Positions 30,087 to 39,676 of a stretch of 64,000 bases of DNA are shown piece after piece. The notes beneath the pieces are model-generated. The model made no database searches, was not told where the DNA came from, and saw only the letters and a list, made by a program, of their open reading frames with translations. The stretch comes from Deltaproteobacteria bacterium. Lineage in GTDB: Bacteria; Desulfobacterota; Desulfomonilia; UBA1062. The DNA is taken from assembly GCA_029552245.1 (NCBI GenBank), contig JAKPDW010000005.1, forward strand, positions 1 through 64,000. Reading direction: 5' to 3'. The position numbers were made by a program, and so were the translations under genes. The stretch's first letter is position 1. Every line of letters starts with the position of its first letter.

Positions 30087-30361
30087 GGTTCGTCCCCCTT
30101 CAGGTTGTGCGTGTGCACGAGCGCGCCCGGCGCGATGTCGACCGTCGCGTACCCGATGATCTCGCCGTACTTGCACACCGGTTCCCCCATCCCGATCCCC
30201 ACGAGCGCCACCTTGTGCCCGCACGGTATTCTCTCCAGCGCGGGAAAGGATTCCCCCGGGCGCGGCCTCACGGCCCCGCCCGCCTCGATGTCCACCCTGG
30301 CCACGGCCACGTTGTCGCGTGCGTGAATGACAATGCAGTTGAGGTCGTCCTTTTCACCCAT
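30083..30361 (-). CDS. UxaA-family SAF-domain small subunit (altronate dehydratase N-domain / SuyA-like)
   Basis: 92 aa; CIVIHARDNVAVARVDIEAGG...IPCGHKVALVGIGMGEPVCKYGEIIGYATVDIAPGALVHTHNL. Confidence 0.85.
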   Translation of the reverse strand: MGEKDDLNCIVIHARDNVAVARVDIEAGGAVRPRPGESFPALERIPCGHKVALVGIGMGEPVCKYGEIIGYATVDIAPGALVHTHNLKGDEP

Positions 30362-32183
30362 AGAGGAGCTTCGCCTCCTTCTCGAGACCGAGCCTCTCGA
30401 GACGGTCCCTGGCGGGCCTGCCCGTGTCCCTGTCCCATCCCCTGAACTCGTAGTACTCCTTGAGCATGAGCTCCATGTCGGGCGATGTGCCTGCCGTGCT
30501 GCCCTCTTCGAGGGGCTCGAGGCAGATCCCGGGGACCCTGTCGTGCTCGGAGGTGACCCCCAGTACGTTGTTGATGACGCGCTTGAGGTTTATCGAGCGC
30601 TCGCCGGTGACGAGGAGCTCGTCGGGCGTCACCTCCCACCCCGTGACCGCCTTCATGATCGCGCAGATCTGGGTCACGCTCAAGGGGGAGAACTTGCACA
30701 GGGTGAGCGCATCGTAGAGGTCCTTGAGGTTCTGGTACTTGGCCGCGCTCTCGGCCTTGCCTTCCGACGACAGGCGGTCTCCGGGGAGGATCATGTACTC
30801 GAGGACGGGGGTGCCGAGTTCCACGCTGTAATAGTCACCCTTGAGGTGGCAGGCCCCCCGCGGCCCCGTGGCATAGGAGATGGCCATGCCGTGGAAGGCC
30901 CTGGGGTCGTGCATGGGGATCTCCATGCCCTTTATCTGGGCGGCCTCGGACTCGTCCCTTCCGTAGTGGCGCGCCATGGCGAGCGTCCCGCGCGCGAGCA
31001 GCCTGCCTATGCCCTCGCCCTTGACGATCATCTCCACCAGCCTCACGACGGCCTGCCCGTCACCCCAGCGGATCTCCATGCCTGCCTCCTCTCTCGAGAT
31101 CACGCCCTTCTCGTAGAGGTACATGGCATACGCGATGGCCACGCCCGCCGCGATGGTATCGATCCCGTGGGCGTTGCAGAGGTGGTTCGCCCGTATGATG
31201 GAGTCCAGGTCGAAGTTCATGCACAGGGGGCCGAGGGCCATCACGGTCTCGTACTCCGGGCCGTCTATGGTATGTGAGCCGTCGAAGTTCTTGACCACCC
31301 GTCCGCACCCTATGGGACATCCCGCGCAGGCGTAGTTCTCCACCGTGTACCGCTGGCGCAGCGCCTGGCCCGTGACCTTCTCCACGGGGAACACGCTCTT
31401 GGTGAAGTACCGTGCCGGGACATCGGCCAGCGTCATGGCCATGTCGCTGTAGAGCAGCGTGCCGTACTCGCGGTAGGCGATGCTTAAAAAGTTCATCCTG
31501 ATGGTCTCGTGTGCCTCGCGCGCGAGCCTCGATACCCCTGCCGGGTCGGCGTGCGGGGGCCTCTTGTTGCCCGAGGCCACGACCGCCTTCAGGTTCTTCG
31601 ACCCCATGAGTGCGCCGAGACCGCACCTGCCCGCCATGCGGCCGGCGTCGTTCTGGATGCCCGCGGTCTTCACGAGCCTCTCTCCAGCCTCTCCAATGGC
31701 CGCCATGCCGAGGCCCTTCGTGCCGAGCTCCCGGCGGATCTCCTCCTGTGTCTCGTAGGCGTTCTTTCCCCAGAGATGGGCCGCATCCCTGATGGAGGGG
31801 GTGCCGTCCTCCACGAGGAGGTAGACGGGCTTTTCGGCCCTCCCGGTCACGAAAACGCCGTCGTAGCCGGCGCCCTTGAGCCTGAAGGGGAAGTCCCCGC
31901 CGCTGGTGGCCTCACCCCAGAACCCGGTGAGCGGGGAGACCCCGGCCACCGCGTACCGGCTGACCATGGGGATGGGACTCAGGGTGAGGGGGCCTACCGC
32001 GAACACGAGGGGGGCGTCGCCCGCCAGCGGGTCCATCCCCCTCCTCACGTGAGGCGCGATCAGGTGGGCACCCAGCGTCGCACCGCCGATGTACTTCCGG
32101 TAGACCTCTTCCGGTATGGGCATGTCCTCGCATGTCAGCCTGTCGAGATCCACCCGCAGGAAACGTCCGTGGTATCCGTACAT
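30354..32183 (-). CDS. Tungsten-type aldehyde:ferredoxin oxidoreductase family protein
   Basis: 609 aa from MYGYHGRFLRVDLDRLTCEDMPIPEEVYRKYIGGATLGAHLI; CAGCPIGC cluster motif, GPEYETVMALGPLC, DALTLCKFS. Confidence 0.93.
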   Translation of the reverse strand: MYGYHGRFLRVDLDRLTCEDMPIPEEVYRKYIGGATLGAHLIAPHVRRGMDPLAGDAPLVFAVGPLTLSPIPMVSRYAVAGVSPLTGFWGEATSGGDFPFRLKGAGYDGVFVTGRAEKPVYLLVEDGTPSIRDAAHLWGKNAYETQEEIRRELGTKGLGMAAIGEAGERLVKTAGIQNDAGRMAGRCGLGALMGSKNLKAVVASGNKRPPHADPAGVSRLAREAHETIRMNFLSIAYREYGTLLYSDMAMTLADVPARYFTKSVFPVEKVTGQALRQRYTVENYACAGCPIGCGRVVKNFDGSHTIDGPEYETVMALGPLCMNFDLDSIIRANHLCNAHGIDTIAAGVAIAYAMYLYEKGVISREEAGMEIRWGDGQAVVRLVEMIVKGEGIGRLLARGTLAMARHYGRDESEAAQIKGMEIPMHDPRAFHGMAISYATGPRGACHLKGDYYSVELGTPVLEYMILPGDRLSSEGKAESAAKYQNLKDLYDALTLCKFSPLSVTQICAIMKAVTGWEVTPDELLVTGERSINLKRVINNVLGVTSEHDRVPGICLEPLEEGSTAGTSPDMELMLKEYYEFRGWDRDTGRPARDRLERLGLEKEAKLLYG

Positions 32184-32194
32184 GGCGTATCCTC

Positions 32195-33463
32195 CTAGAA
32201 ATCTACGTCCCTGCCCTCGTAGGCGCAAACGAGCAGCTTCCTCGCCTGGTCCCTCGTTATCGGCCTGGGGCTGAAGAACGTGTCTATGTCCTCGAGCGCT
32301 ACTTCCACGAGCTCGTCCATCTTCGCCTCGAAGGCGGCCTTCTCGATGGCGAGCCCCTTGAGGTCCGTGGGGACCCCGGTCGCCCTCAACAGCCTCCTCA
32401 CGGCCGACACGAGCCTCGAGAAGAGCCTGTCGGGGTCCCTGCCGCGAATGCCCAGCGCCTCGCAGATCTCCAGGTGCTTGTCGGTGACCGGCCTGTAGAA
32501 CTGCATGGCGTAGGGGATGAATATGCCCACAGAGACCCCGTGGTGGACGCCGAACGTCCCGCCCACGGCGTGGCCGAACCCGTGGGTGAGCGCGCAACTG
32601 TTCTGGCCGAAGCACATGCCGGCCATGGACGAGGCGATGAGCATGCGCAGGCGCGCCTCCCTGTCCCGGCCGTTCGTGTAGGCACGGGGAAGGTAGGCGA
32701 AGATGAGGCGGATCGCCCTGAGACCCAGGGCGTCGGTGATGTCGTTCGAGGCCGGCGTCATGATGCCGTCCACCGCATGGGCGAGGGCGTCGAGCCCTGT
32801 GCCCGCGGTGAGCGCGGGCGGCATGCTCATGGTGAACTCGGGGTCCAGGATGGCGATGTCGGGGTAGAGATCCCCGTTCGCGATAGGCACCTTGCGTCCC
32901 GTCTTCGTGTCGTGGAGGACGGCGACCATGGTGCATTCCGAGCCGGTCCCGCTCGTCGTGGGGATGGCCGCGAGCCCGGCCTTCTTGCGCAGGCCCAAGA
33001 GCCCCAGCGGGTTGACCTGCCCGAGGTCGGTTATGTCAGGCCGCTCGTAGAGTATCCAGGCGGCCTTCGCGGTGTCGATGACGCTGCCCCCCCCCACGGC
33101 GAAGATCATGTCGGGCTCGAACCTCGTCATCTCCTGAGCGCACTCGTGAACCGTCTCGACGGGGACCTCGGGCAGCGCCTTGTTCCACACGAGGGTCGTG
33201 AACCCGGCGCCCTCGAGGGTCCTCACGGCCTTTTTCGCGAAGCGCTCGCTGAAGGCGTCGGTCACGAAGAACCCCCTCTTGGTGGTGCACCGCTCGTTGA
33301 AGATGTCCACGATGGACGGCTGGGGCATGATGCCCTCGGCAAGGGAGTTCGCCCCTATGACGAGCGCCGGCGAGTTGAAGAACGTCACCAGCCCCTTGAT
33401 GGCCGTCGAGGTGGCAAGCGGCAGGATCGCCTTGATCGCGGGATCCTGGAACCAGTAGGTCAT
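32195..33463 (-). CDS. Iron-containing alcohol dehydrogenase
   Basis: 422 aa; FAVGGGSVIDTAKAAW, IPTTSGTGSECT, LTHGFGHAVGGTFGVHHG. Confidence 0.93.
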   Translation of the reverse strand: MTYWFQDPAIKAILPLATSTAIKGLVTFFNSPALVIGANSLAEGIMPQPSIVDIFNERCTTKRGFFVTDAFSERFAKKAVRTLEGAGFTTLVWNKALPEVPVETVHECAQEMTRFEPDMIFAVGGGSVIDTAKAAWILYERPDITDLGQVNPLGLLGLRKKAGLAAIPTTSGTGSECTMVAVLHDTKTGRKVPIANGDLYPDIAILDPEFTMSMPPALTAGTGLDALAHAVDGIMTPASNDITDALGLRAIRLIFAYLPRAYTNGRDREARLRMLIASSMAGMCFGQNSCALTHGFGHAVGGTFGVHHGVSVGIFIPYAMQFYRPVTDKHLEICEALGIRGRDPDRLFSRLVSAVRRLLRATGVPTDLKGLAIEKAAFEAKMDELVEVALEDIDTFFSPRPITRDQARKLLVCAYEGRDVDF

Positions 33464-33578
33464 GTTTCCCTCCTCTCTCTCGTTTCACGACGGTGTCTTC
33501 CGGGCAGGCCCGCCTGCATGCGGGCGGGGCACGCCCCTTGCCCTCGATGCGCCCGACCTGCCCTGACGGCAGGCGGCC

Positions 33579-34406
33579 TCACATGAGGAACGACCCGGCG
33601 ATCCTGCTCAACGCCTCGAAACCCGTCTGGCTCAGGCGCTTGCCGATCCACTGGACCCACGCCTCAGGGCCGACGGGGACCACCGAGCGGTTCATCCGCA
33701 CCGCGCTCAGCACCGCCTTCGCCACCCGCTCGGGCGGCCATCCCCACCGGCGGTAGAACTCCACCACGGAATCCCTGTTGGCGCGGGCGGATTCCCTGAG
33801 GTGCATGCGGCCGTCCTCCACCACGCGGGTGTTTATGACCCCGGGGCAGATGGTGGACACCCCTATGTTGTACTTCCTGAGCTCGCTCCTTATGGCCTCT
33901 CCGAGGCCCGCAACGGCGAACTTGGCCGCGCTGTAGGCGCTCATCCCCGGCAGGGCCGTCAGTCCCGCCAGGCTCGAGGTGTTCACGATGTGACCGTACC
34001 TCTTCTCCATCATGTGGGGCAGGAAGGCCTTGATCCCGTAGAGCACGCCCCAGAAGTTGATGGAGAAGAGCCACTCGAAGTCCTCGATGCTCGTCTCCGC
34101 GAAACTCCCGCCGAGCCCTACGCCCGCGTTGTTGAACAGTATGTCCACACGCTTCCGCTCGGCCAGGACGACCCGTGCGAGGTCCTCCACCTCCTCCCTC
34201 TTGGACACGTCGGTCTTCTTCGTCATCACCCTGGCCCCAAGCCCCGAGATGTTCTTCGCCACCTCATCGAGCCTCTCCTCGCGGACGTCCGCGATCACGA
34301 GGTCCGCCCCCTCGCGCGCGAACGCGATCGCGGTGGCCCTCCCGATGCCGGAGCCCGCCCCCGTGACGACCACGACCTTTCCCCTGAAGTCCTTTATGCC
34401 TGGCAT
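33579..34406 (-). CDS. SDR-family oxidoreductase
   Basis: VVVTGAGSGIGRATA, LFNNAGVGLGG, SAYSAAKFAVAGL. Confidence 0.92.
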   Translation of the reverse strand: MPGIKDFRGKVVVVTGAGSGIGRATAIAFAREGADLVIADVREERLDEVAKNISGLGARVMTKKTDVSKREEVEDLARVVLAERKRVDILFNNAGVGLGGSFAETSIEDFEWLFSINFWGVLYGIKAFLPHMMEKRYGHIVNTSSLAGLTALPGMSAYSAAKFAVAGLGEAIRSELRKYNIGVSTICPGVINTRVVEDGRMHLRESARANRDSVVEFYRRWGWPPERVAKAVLSAVRMNRSVVPVGPEAWVQWIGKRLSQTGFEALSRIAGSFLM

Positions 34407-34420
34407 ATCCTCCTCCTCAC

Positions 34421-35305
34421 CTACGGTTTCAAATGCCTTGCGAGGAATTCCGCCTGCCTCGCCGATACCTCCTCGAAGAGTGCGCCGGTGTACACGTCGA
34501 AATGGCCGGCGTCGAGCACGCACGCCTGGACGTCCCTCATGCGCGAGACCATGTGCCTGACCGAGCGGTGAGGGATGAGCGAGTCCCGCCTCGCGTACAC
34601 GACAAAGGCGGGGCATGCGACCTTCCGTGCGTATGCAACGGGCCTGTAGGCCGAAACCAAGAGGGCGAACCTCGCCGGGACCTCGTTCTTCCACGTCGTC
34701 CCCTCGGGGACGAGGGCGAGGTACCCGGCCATGCATTCGGGCGTGTTCATGAGGGCGAAGGCGCCCGGTTCGCCGACCGCCGGGACCGTGTGGGGCGGCA
34801 TGCCGAGCGCCGCGTGCGCCAGGTCGGTGAGCCCGTGCAGGAGGCCTTTGACCTGGTAAGAGAGAGGGAACCCAAGCGCGGTCGCCAGGCCGTCGACGAA
34901 CGGGACCTGCGCCAGGACCGCCCTGATACCCGGCACCCTGGCCGCGCTCACCACGACGTGCCCGCCCGAGAACGACGTCCCCCAGAGGGCGACCCTCCCG
35001 CCGTCGACCTCGGGGAGGCGCCTCGCGTGGGCGATCGCGGCCCCCCAGTCCGCCAGTTGCCCCCAGGGGTTCACGAGATTCCTGGGCTCGCCCTCGCTCC
35101 GGCCGAAGTGACGGTAGTCGAACACGAGGCAGGCCACCCCCCTGGACGTGAACACCTCTGCGTACCTGGACAACCCGAAGTCCTTCTCGGCGGCCAGCCC
35201 GTGGGCCATGACCACGACAGGGGGCCTGTCCACGCCGTCAGGAAGGAACAGCCAGGCCGAACACCGCTTCCCCCTGCTGAAGAAGTCAGACTCGTACCGC
35301 GTCAT
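34421..35305 (-). CDS. Alpha/beta hydrolase
   Basis: 294 aa; PPVVVMAHGLAAEKDFGLSRYAEVFTSRGVACLVFDYRHFGRSEGEPRNLVNPWGQLADW, GTSFSGGHVV. Confidence 0.85.
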   Translation of the reverse strand: MTRYESDFFSRGKRCSAWLFLPDGVDRPPVVVMAHGLAAEKDFGLSRYAEVFTSRGVACLVFDYRHFGRSEGEPRNLVNPWGQLADWGAAIAHARRLPEVDGGRVALWGTSFSGGHVVVSAARVPGIRAVLAQVPFVDGLATALGFPLSYQVKGLLHGLTDLAHAALGMPPHTVPAVGEPGAFALMNTPECMAGYLALVPEGTTWKNEVPARFALLVSAYRPVAYARKVACPAFVVYARRDSLIPHRSVRHMVSRMRDVQACVLDAGHFDVYTGALFEEVSARQAEFLARHLKP

Positions 35306-35353
35306 AGCCCACCCGGGAGAACGTATCGCATCCTTCCCATATTACCTCATCGC

Positions 35354-35827
35354 TCATGGTTGTTCGAGGATTCTTTTCACGCTGGCAAGCGACCATCGAA
35401 CCGCCTCGCGTACGGTCCGCCCGCCTTCCACGAGCCTCCTGGCCCTCAACCCGGTGGCGCTGAAGGAGACCGGCTCGTAGCGCCACCTCACGGTCACGAG
35501 GGATCCCGACGCCTCGCGTGTCACCCCCACCTCTGCGTCCACCCTGAAGAGCCCCGGCACGTGCAGGTTCACCCTGTACAGGCGCGGCCTCTCGATCTTC
35601 TTCACGACGGTGTACACCCTGAAGGTGTTCTCGAACAGGCCCATCGACCAGGTGAACTCGCAGCCCTCGACCAGGGTCGCAGGCCCGCTCTCCTTCCCCC
35701 GGTACCCCCACACGAACTCGGCGAACCTCGTCGTGTCCACGAGCAGGTCGAACACCCACTCGGGCTCCGCGGCCACGATCACGCTCTCACGGTTTTTCCC
35801 TTCGCTTTTCCCTTCACTCTCGGCCAT
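35354..35827 (-). CDS. SRPBCC-family-like protein
   Basis: IVAAEPEWVFDLLVDTTRFAEFVWGYRGKESGPATLVEGCEFTWSM... Confidence 0.6.
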   Translation of the reverse strand: MAESEGKSEGKNRESVIVAAEPEWVFDLLVDTTRFAEFVWGYRGKESGPATLVEGCEFTWSMGLFENTFRVYTVVKKIERPRLYRVNLHVPGLFRVDAEVGVTREASGSLVTVRWRYEPVSFSATGLRARRLVEGGRTVREAVRWSLASVKRILEQP

Positions 35828-36413
35828 GCCAGTCCCTCTGAGGGTCGGGAGGATCTCTGCGCCCGAGCCCCCGTACGATCGGCTGGGACCCGCCCCTGGG
35901 CTCTCCCGGGGGCCTCCCTGCGGCACGAGCCATCCCTCTAGAGCGATCCCCTGTTCGCAGAAACGGGCCCTGCCCGACCCATCCTGCCCCCTGCCCTGAA
36001 GAAGGGTTCACCTTCCCCTCGGTTCTTTTCGCCCGAACCCTTCGGAGCGAGCGCCCCCGTGGCCATCCCCCCGCACCGCAGTCACTGGCCGGACGGGTGA
36101 GACACAGCGCCGTTGCAAACCCCACGAGCGATATCCTTCTTTCAGGATCGGCCCCTTCGAAGGGCAGGCCCTTAAGCCCCGGCGCCCAAGCGGTCCCGTA
36201 TGGACACCACCACCGCACCTCCACGAACAGGAGGGGCTTCACATCACCCCTGCCGCGTGCACCCAGGATGACCCCCCAAAGGGCCCTTGTCGCCCGGGAT
36301 TATCATCCTGGACGTCCTCGAAGGTGATTCGGGATACACTTTTCACGCCCAAAACCCCGGCCTTCGCCGGCGGGAAGAAACAGGTACCGCTTTCATGGGG
36401 TATTGTAGTATAC

Positions 36414-36431
36414 TTGTAACATGCCTTACAA
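36414..36431. promoter_or_regulatory. Inverted repeat TTGTAA-N6-TTACAA upstream of QueG-like pair
   Basis: Read directly, in an AT-rich stretch. Confidence 0.4.
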
Positions 36432-36503
36432 TATGACAGCAAACCCGGCAACGACGAGTCCCTCCCCCCCGCCGCATCGTCTTCGGGCGACAGAGGACCT
36501 GCC

Positions 36504-37529
36504 GTGCGAAGAAGGATGAGGGACCGCTACCGGCGGTTTTCCTACCTGACGGACATCCAGGGCATGAAGACCGCCCTCGCCGAGATGAGGGGGCTCTTCT
36601 TCCCACCCCAGCCGCGGCTGAACCACGAGGCCTATCGCAGGCGCACGGTCGATCCGCCGGACGAGGGGTGGTTCACGGAAGCAGTCACCAATGCCGTCAC
36701 GATGCACGCGGAAAACGCGATGGAATACCCCTTCCTCGGAGAGCCCGTCTTCGAGAAGCCCCTCGTGGGGTTCGCCTGCGGGGACGACCCCATCTTCGAG
36801 AGGTTCAAGGAGGTGATCGGTCCTTTCCACTTCACCCCTTACGAGATCATGCGGTGGCAGGCCCTCAACAACGGCGTGGAGCCGCCCGAGCCGAGCGACG
36901 TGAGCGTGGTGGCCTTTGTCATGCCGCTCACGGCGAACACCATACGAGACAACGCGGCCTGCACCGAGTGGCCGAGCGAGCGCTGGGCGCAGGCCAGGCT
37001 CATAGGCGAGATGTTCAGCCAGGTCATGGTGCGCGAGATCGTGGCCGCCCTCATGGAACGGGGGATCCTCGCCGTGGCGCCCGACGCGACGCCGTTCTTC
37101 AGAAAGCAACGCTACCCGAAGACGGGGTGGGCCTCCCCGTGGTCGCACCGCCATGTCGCCTACGCCGCGGGGCTCGGGACGTTCGGCATGCACGACTTCC
37201 TCATCACGGAAAAGGGGTCGGCGCACCGCCTCGGCAGCTTCGTGGTGAACCTGCGGCTGAAGCCGAACAGGCCCAGGCCCGAGGACATACACGCGCACTG
37301 CCTCCACTACCGCGGGATACCGTGTCTGAGATGCGCCTTGCGCTGCCCGGCGGGCGCCATAACGAAGGATGGCGGCCACGACAAGGAGGCATGCTCCAAG
37401 AGGGTGGCCCGTTCCCTCGCGTACTGCAACAGGAAGTACCATATCTTCATCTACGGCTGCGGGCTCTGTGCCACCGGGGTGCCGTGCGAGCACGAGATCC
37501 CGCTCCCCGACAAGGGGACCGGGCCATGA
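36504..37529 (+). CDS. QueG / reductive-dehalogenase-like Fe-S protein
   Basis: GTG at 36504 or ATG at 36516; YAAGLGTFGMHDFLITEKGSAHRLGSFVVNL, CLRCALRCPAGAI, CGLCATGVPCE. Confidence 0.7.
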   Translation: MRRRMRDRYRRFSYLTDIQGMKTALAEMRGLFFPPQPRLNHEAYRRRTVDPPDEGWFTEAVTNAVTMHAENAMEYPFLGEPVFEKPLVGFACGDDPIFERFKEVIGPFHFTPYEIMRWQALNNGVEPPEPSDVSVVAFVMPLTANTIRDNAACTEWPSERWAQARLIGEMFSQVMVREIVAALMERGILAVAPDATPFFRKQRYPKTGWASPWSHRHVAYAAGLGTFGMHDFLITEKGSAHRLGSFVVNLRLKPNRPRPEDIHAHCLHYRGIPCLRCALRCPAGAITKDGGHDKEACSKRVARSLAYCNRKYHIFIYGCGLCATGVPCEHEIPLPDKGTGP

Positions 37530-38407
37530 TGCCCCCGTTCGAGATACCGGGGACGATCACCGCGCAGGCGGTCAAGGACATCCTGCGGGCCTGCGGGGTG
37601 GACCTCGTGGGCATAGCCAGGGCGGACTCGGTCTTGCTCTCACACCCGCCGAGACCGCCCCGAGACCTCATGCCCACATCCAAGAGCGTCGTGGTCATGG
37701 CCCTCGCGCATCAGCTCGGGGCCGTGTACGCGCCCGACATCATGCTCTGGACCAGGAGCAAGATCCAGACGTCCAGGCTCCTGGACGAGGCTGCGGATCT
37801 CCTCTCCCGCATCCTGGAACGAAAAGGGTTCCTCTCCCTTGCGATCTCGGCGGACAAGCCGGTGGAGATCCTCAAGAGAGACCCTCGCACCGGCAGGAAG
37901 TACAGGGTGCCCAAGGTGGTCGGGTTCCTTTCCCTGAGGCATGCGGCGGTGAGCTGCGGCATGGGCGAGATAGGCAGGAACAACCTCCTCCTCACGCCCG
38001 AGTTCGGCCCCCACCAGAGGCTGTGCGCCGTTGTGACCGAGGCGCCGCTCGAACCGGACCCCCCCAGGCGGCATTCCCTGTGCAGCGATTGCGGGAGGTG
38101 CATCGAGGCGTGCCCGGCAGGGGCGCTCTCCCCCTCGGGGCACGACGTGGACCGGTGCTTCATGTACTGGACGTACGGGTTCAAGGCCCTGCCGCCTGCT
38201 GCTCCCTCCCAGTGGCCCTCGTTCATCAGGATGCTCCTTCGCCACATGAAGTGGAGGGACTTCCTGGTCGAGACGGGCCAGACCCTGATGACCGACGTGG
38301 ACAACTGCATCGAGTGCATGCGGGCATGCCCGGTCGGAGACCGGTGGGAACGGATACGCCCGGACAGGCTGCCGCCGCAGCGGACCCGGGGAATGCCCGG
38401 CCCCTGA
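37526..38407 (+). CDS. QueG-like Fe-S protein
   Basis: ATGA overlap with previous gene; GMGEIGRNNLLLTPEFGPHQRLCAVVTEAPL, CSDCGRCIEACPAGAL, CIECMRACPVG. Confidence 0.75.
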   Translation: MMPPFEIPGTITAQAVKDILRACGVDLVGIARADSVLLSHPPRPPRDLMPTSKSVVVMALAHQLGAVYAPDIMLWTRSKIQTSRLLDEAADLLSRILERKGFLSLAISADKPVEILKRDPRTGRKYRVPKVVGFLSLRHAAVSCGMGEIGRNNLLLTPEFGPHQRLCAVVTEAPLEPDPPRRHSLCSDCGRCIEACPAGALSPSGHDVDRCFMYWTYGFKALPPAAPSQWPSFIRMLLRHMKWRDFLVETGQTLMTDVDNCIECMRACPVGDRWERIRPDRLPPQRTRGMPGP

Positions 38408-38523
38408 CGGGCCTCACGCAGACCGGCGGGCCGGTGACTTGCCCCGCACGATCGGACGTTCCCGCGCGACCCTAGAAAGAGCCCTGGACACACCTTCCCG
38501 CCCCATCCACAGGGCGGGGATCC

Positions 38524-39612
38524 TCACGTCAGGGCCTGCGCGCGGTACTCCCTCGGCGTCTTGCCCGTATGCTTCTTGAAGACCGCGTTGAACGTCGACT
38601 TCGAGTTGAACCCCGCATCGAAGCAGATCTCGAGGATACCCTTTTCCGGGTGCTCCACCAACTGCCGCTTGGCCTCCTCGACCCTGAAGGCGTTCACGAA
38701 GTTCCTGAAATCCTGGTTGAGGTGCTCGTTGAGGAACTGGCTGAGCTGGTGCGGGGTGATGGAGAGGAGGTCGGAGACGGTCTTCAGATTGAGCTCCATG
38801 TCCTTGTACAGCTCTTCGTCCCTCATGAGCTCCATGAGCCTGGCGCGCAAAAGCTCCGTGTTCACGCCCCCCAGGACAGACTTCTCGTAACGCTTCCTCT
38901 TGATCTCCCTGGAAAGGGCCTTGAAGAAGTGCGGGTAGCGGTGGTGGGCCAGGAAGACCGCCGAGTGGATCAGGGTCAGGAGCACGCCGCCTGCGGCAAG
39001 CGGTACGCCCTCCTCCAGGAAGAACCCTCCGGTGAGCAGGATCACTGCGATGATAGCCGCCAGGTTCAGAACCGTCAGGAACCTGATCTCGGACCTGATC
39101 TCCCTGCTGTCCCACAGGCCATGCTCCACGGCCATCAGGTACGACAGGTACGAGAGAACGTGCACGCTCCCCGCGAGGATGAGCATGGCGTAGGGGCTCG
39201 AGCCGGGACTCTCGAAGACTTCACGCAGGGTCTCCTCCCGGTATGCCTCGCCCATGGACATGAAGACCGCCGCCGATGCCAGGGCGAGCAGGGCCGGCAG
39301 GATGTGGAGCCACGTCTTGTAAGGGATGGCTCGCCGGCCGTGGAGCAGGGAGTGGTAGTAGAAGAGGTTGAGCGGACCCACGGCGTAGATCGCCGGTATG
39401 AAGAGCAGGGAGAACAACGGGTGCTCGAGCTGGTCACGGGTCAGGGCCATCCCCACGTTGGCCGTTATGATGCCGTTGGCCCCGAGCAGGAAGAACCCCA
39501 GGACGTCGAGCCTGTCCGGGTTCCTTCCCGAGAGCTGTTGGATCGCCATGAGGAGACACAGGCCCCCGCCGAACAGGATCACGTCCTTCAGCAGCACCGG
39601 CACCTCAGGCAT
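38524..39612 (-). CDS. Membrane-bound AraC-family transcriptional regulator
   Basis: Several N-terminal hydrophobic segments; C-terminal ILEICFDAGFNSKSTFNAVFKKHTGKTPREYR. Confidence 0.88.
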   Translation of the reverse strand: MPEVPVLLKDVILFGGGLCLLMAIQQLSGRNPDRLDVLGFFLLGANGIITANVGMALTRDQLEHPLFSLLFIPAIYAVGPLNLFYYHSLLHGRRAIPYKTWLHILPALLALASAAVFMSMGEAYREETLREVFESPGSSPYAMLILAGSVHVLSYLSYLMAVEHGLWDSREIRSEIRFLTVLNLAAIIAVILLTGGFFLEEGVPLAAGGVLLTLIHSAVFLAHHRYPHFFKALSREIKRKRYEKSVLGGVNTELLRARLMELMRDEELYKDMELNLKTVSDLLSITPHQLSQFLNEHLNQDFRNFVNAFRVEEAKRQLVEHPEKGILEICFDAGFNSKSTFNAVFKKHTGKTPREYRAQALT

Positions 39613-39676
39613 ACATCTTGGGCCTTCCCGCGCGGCCGCCTGCGAGATGCCCAGCACAGACCCGCCGGGACATCTT

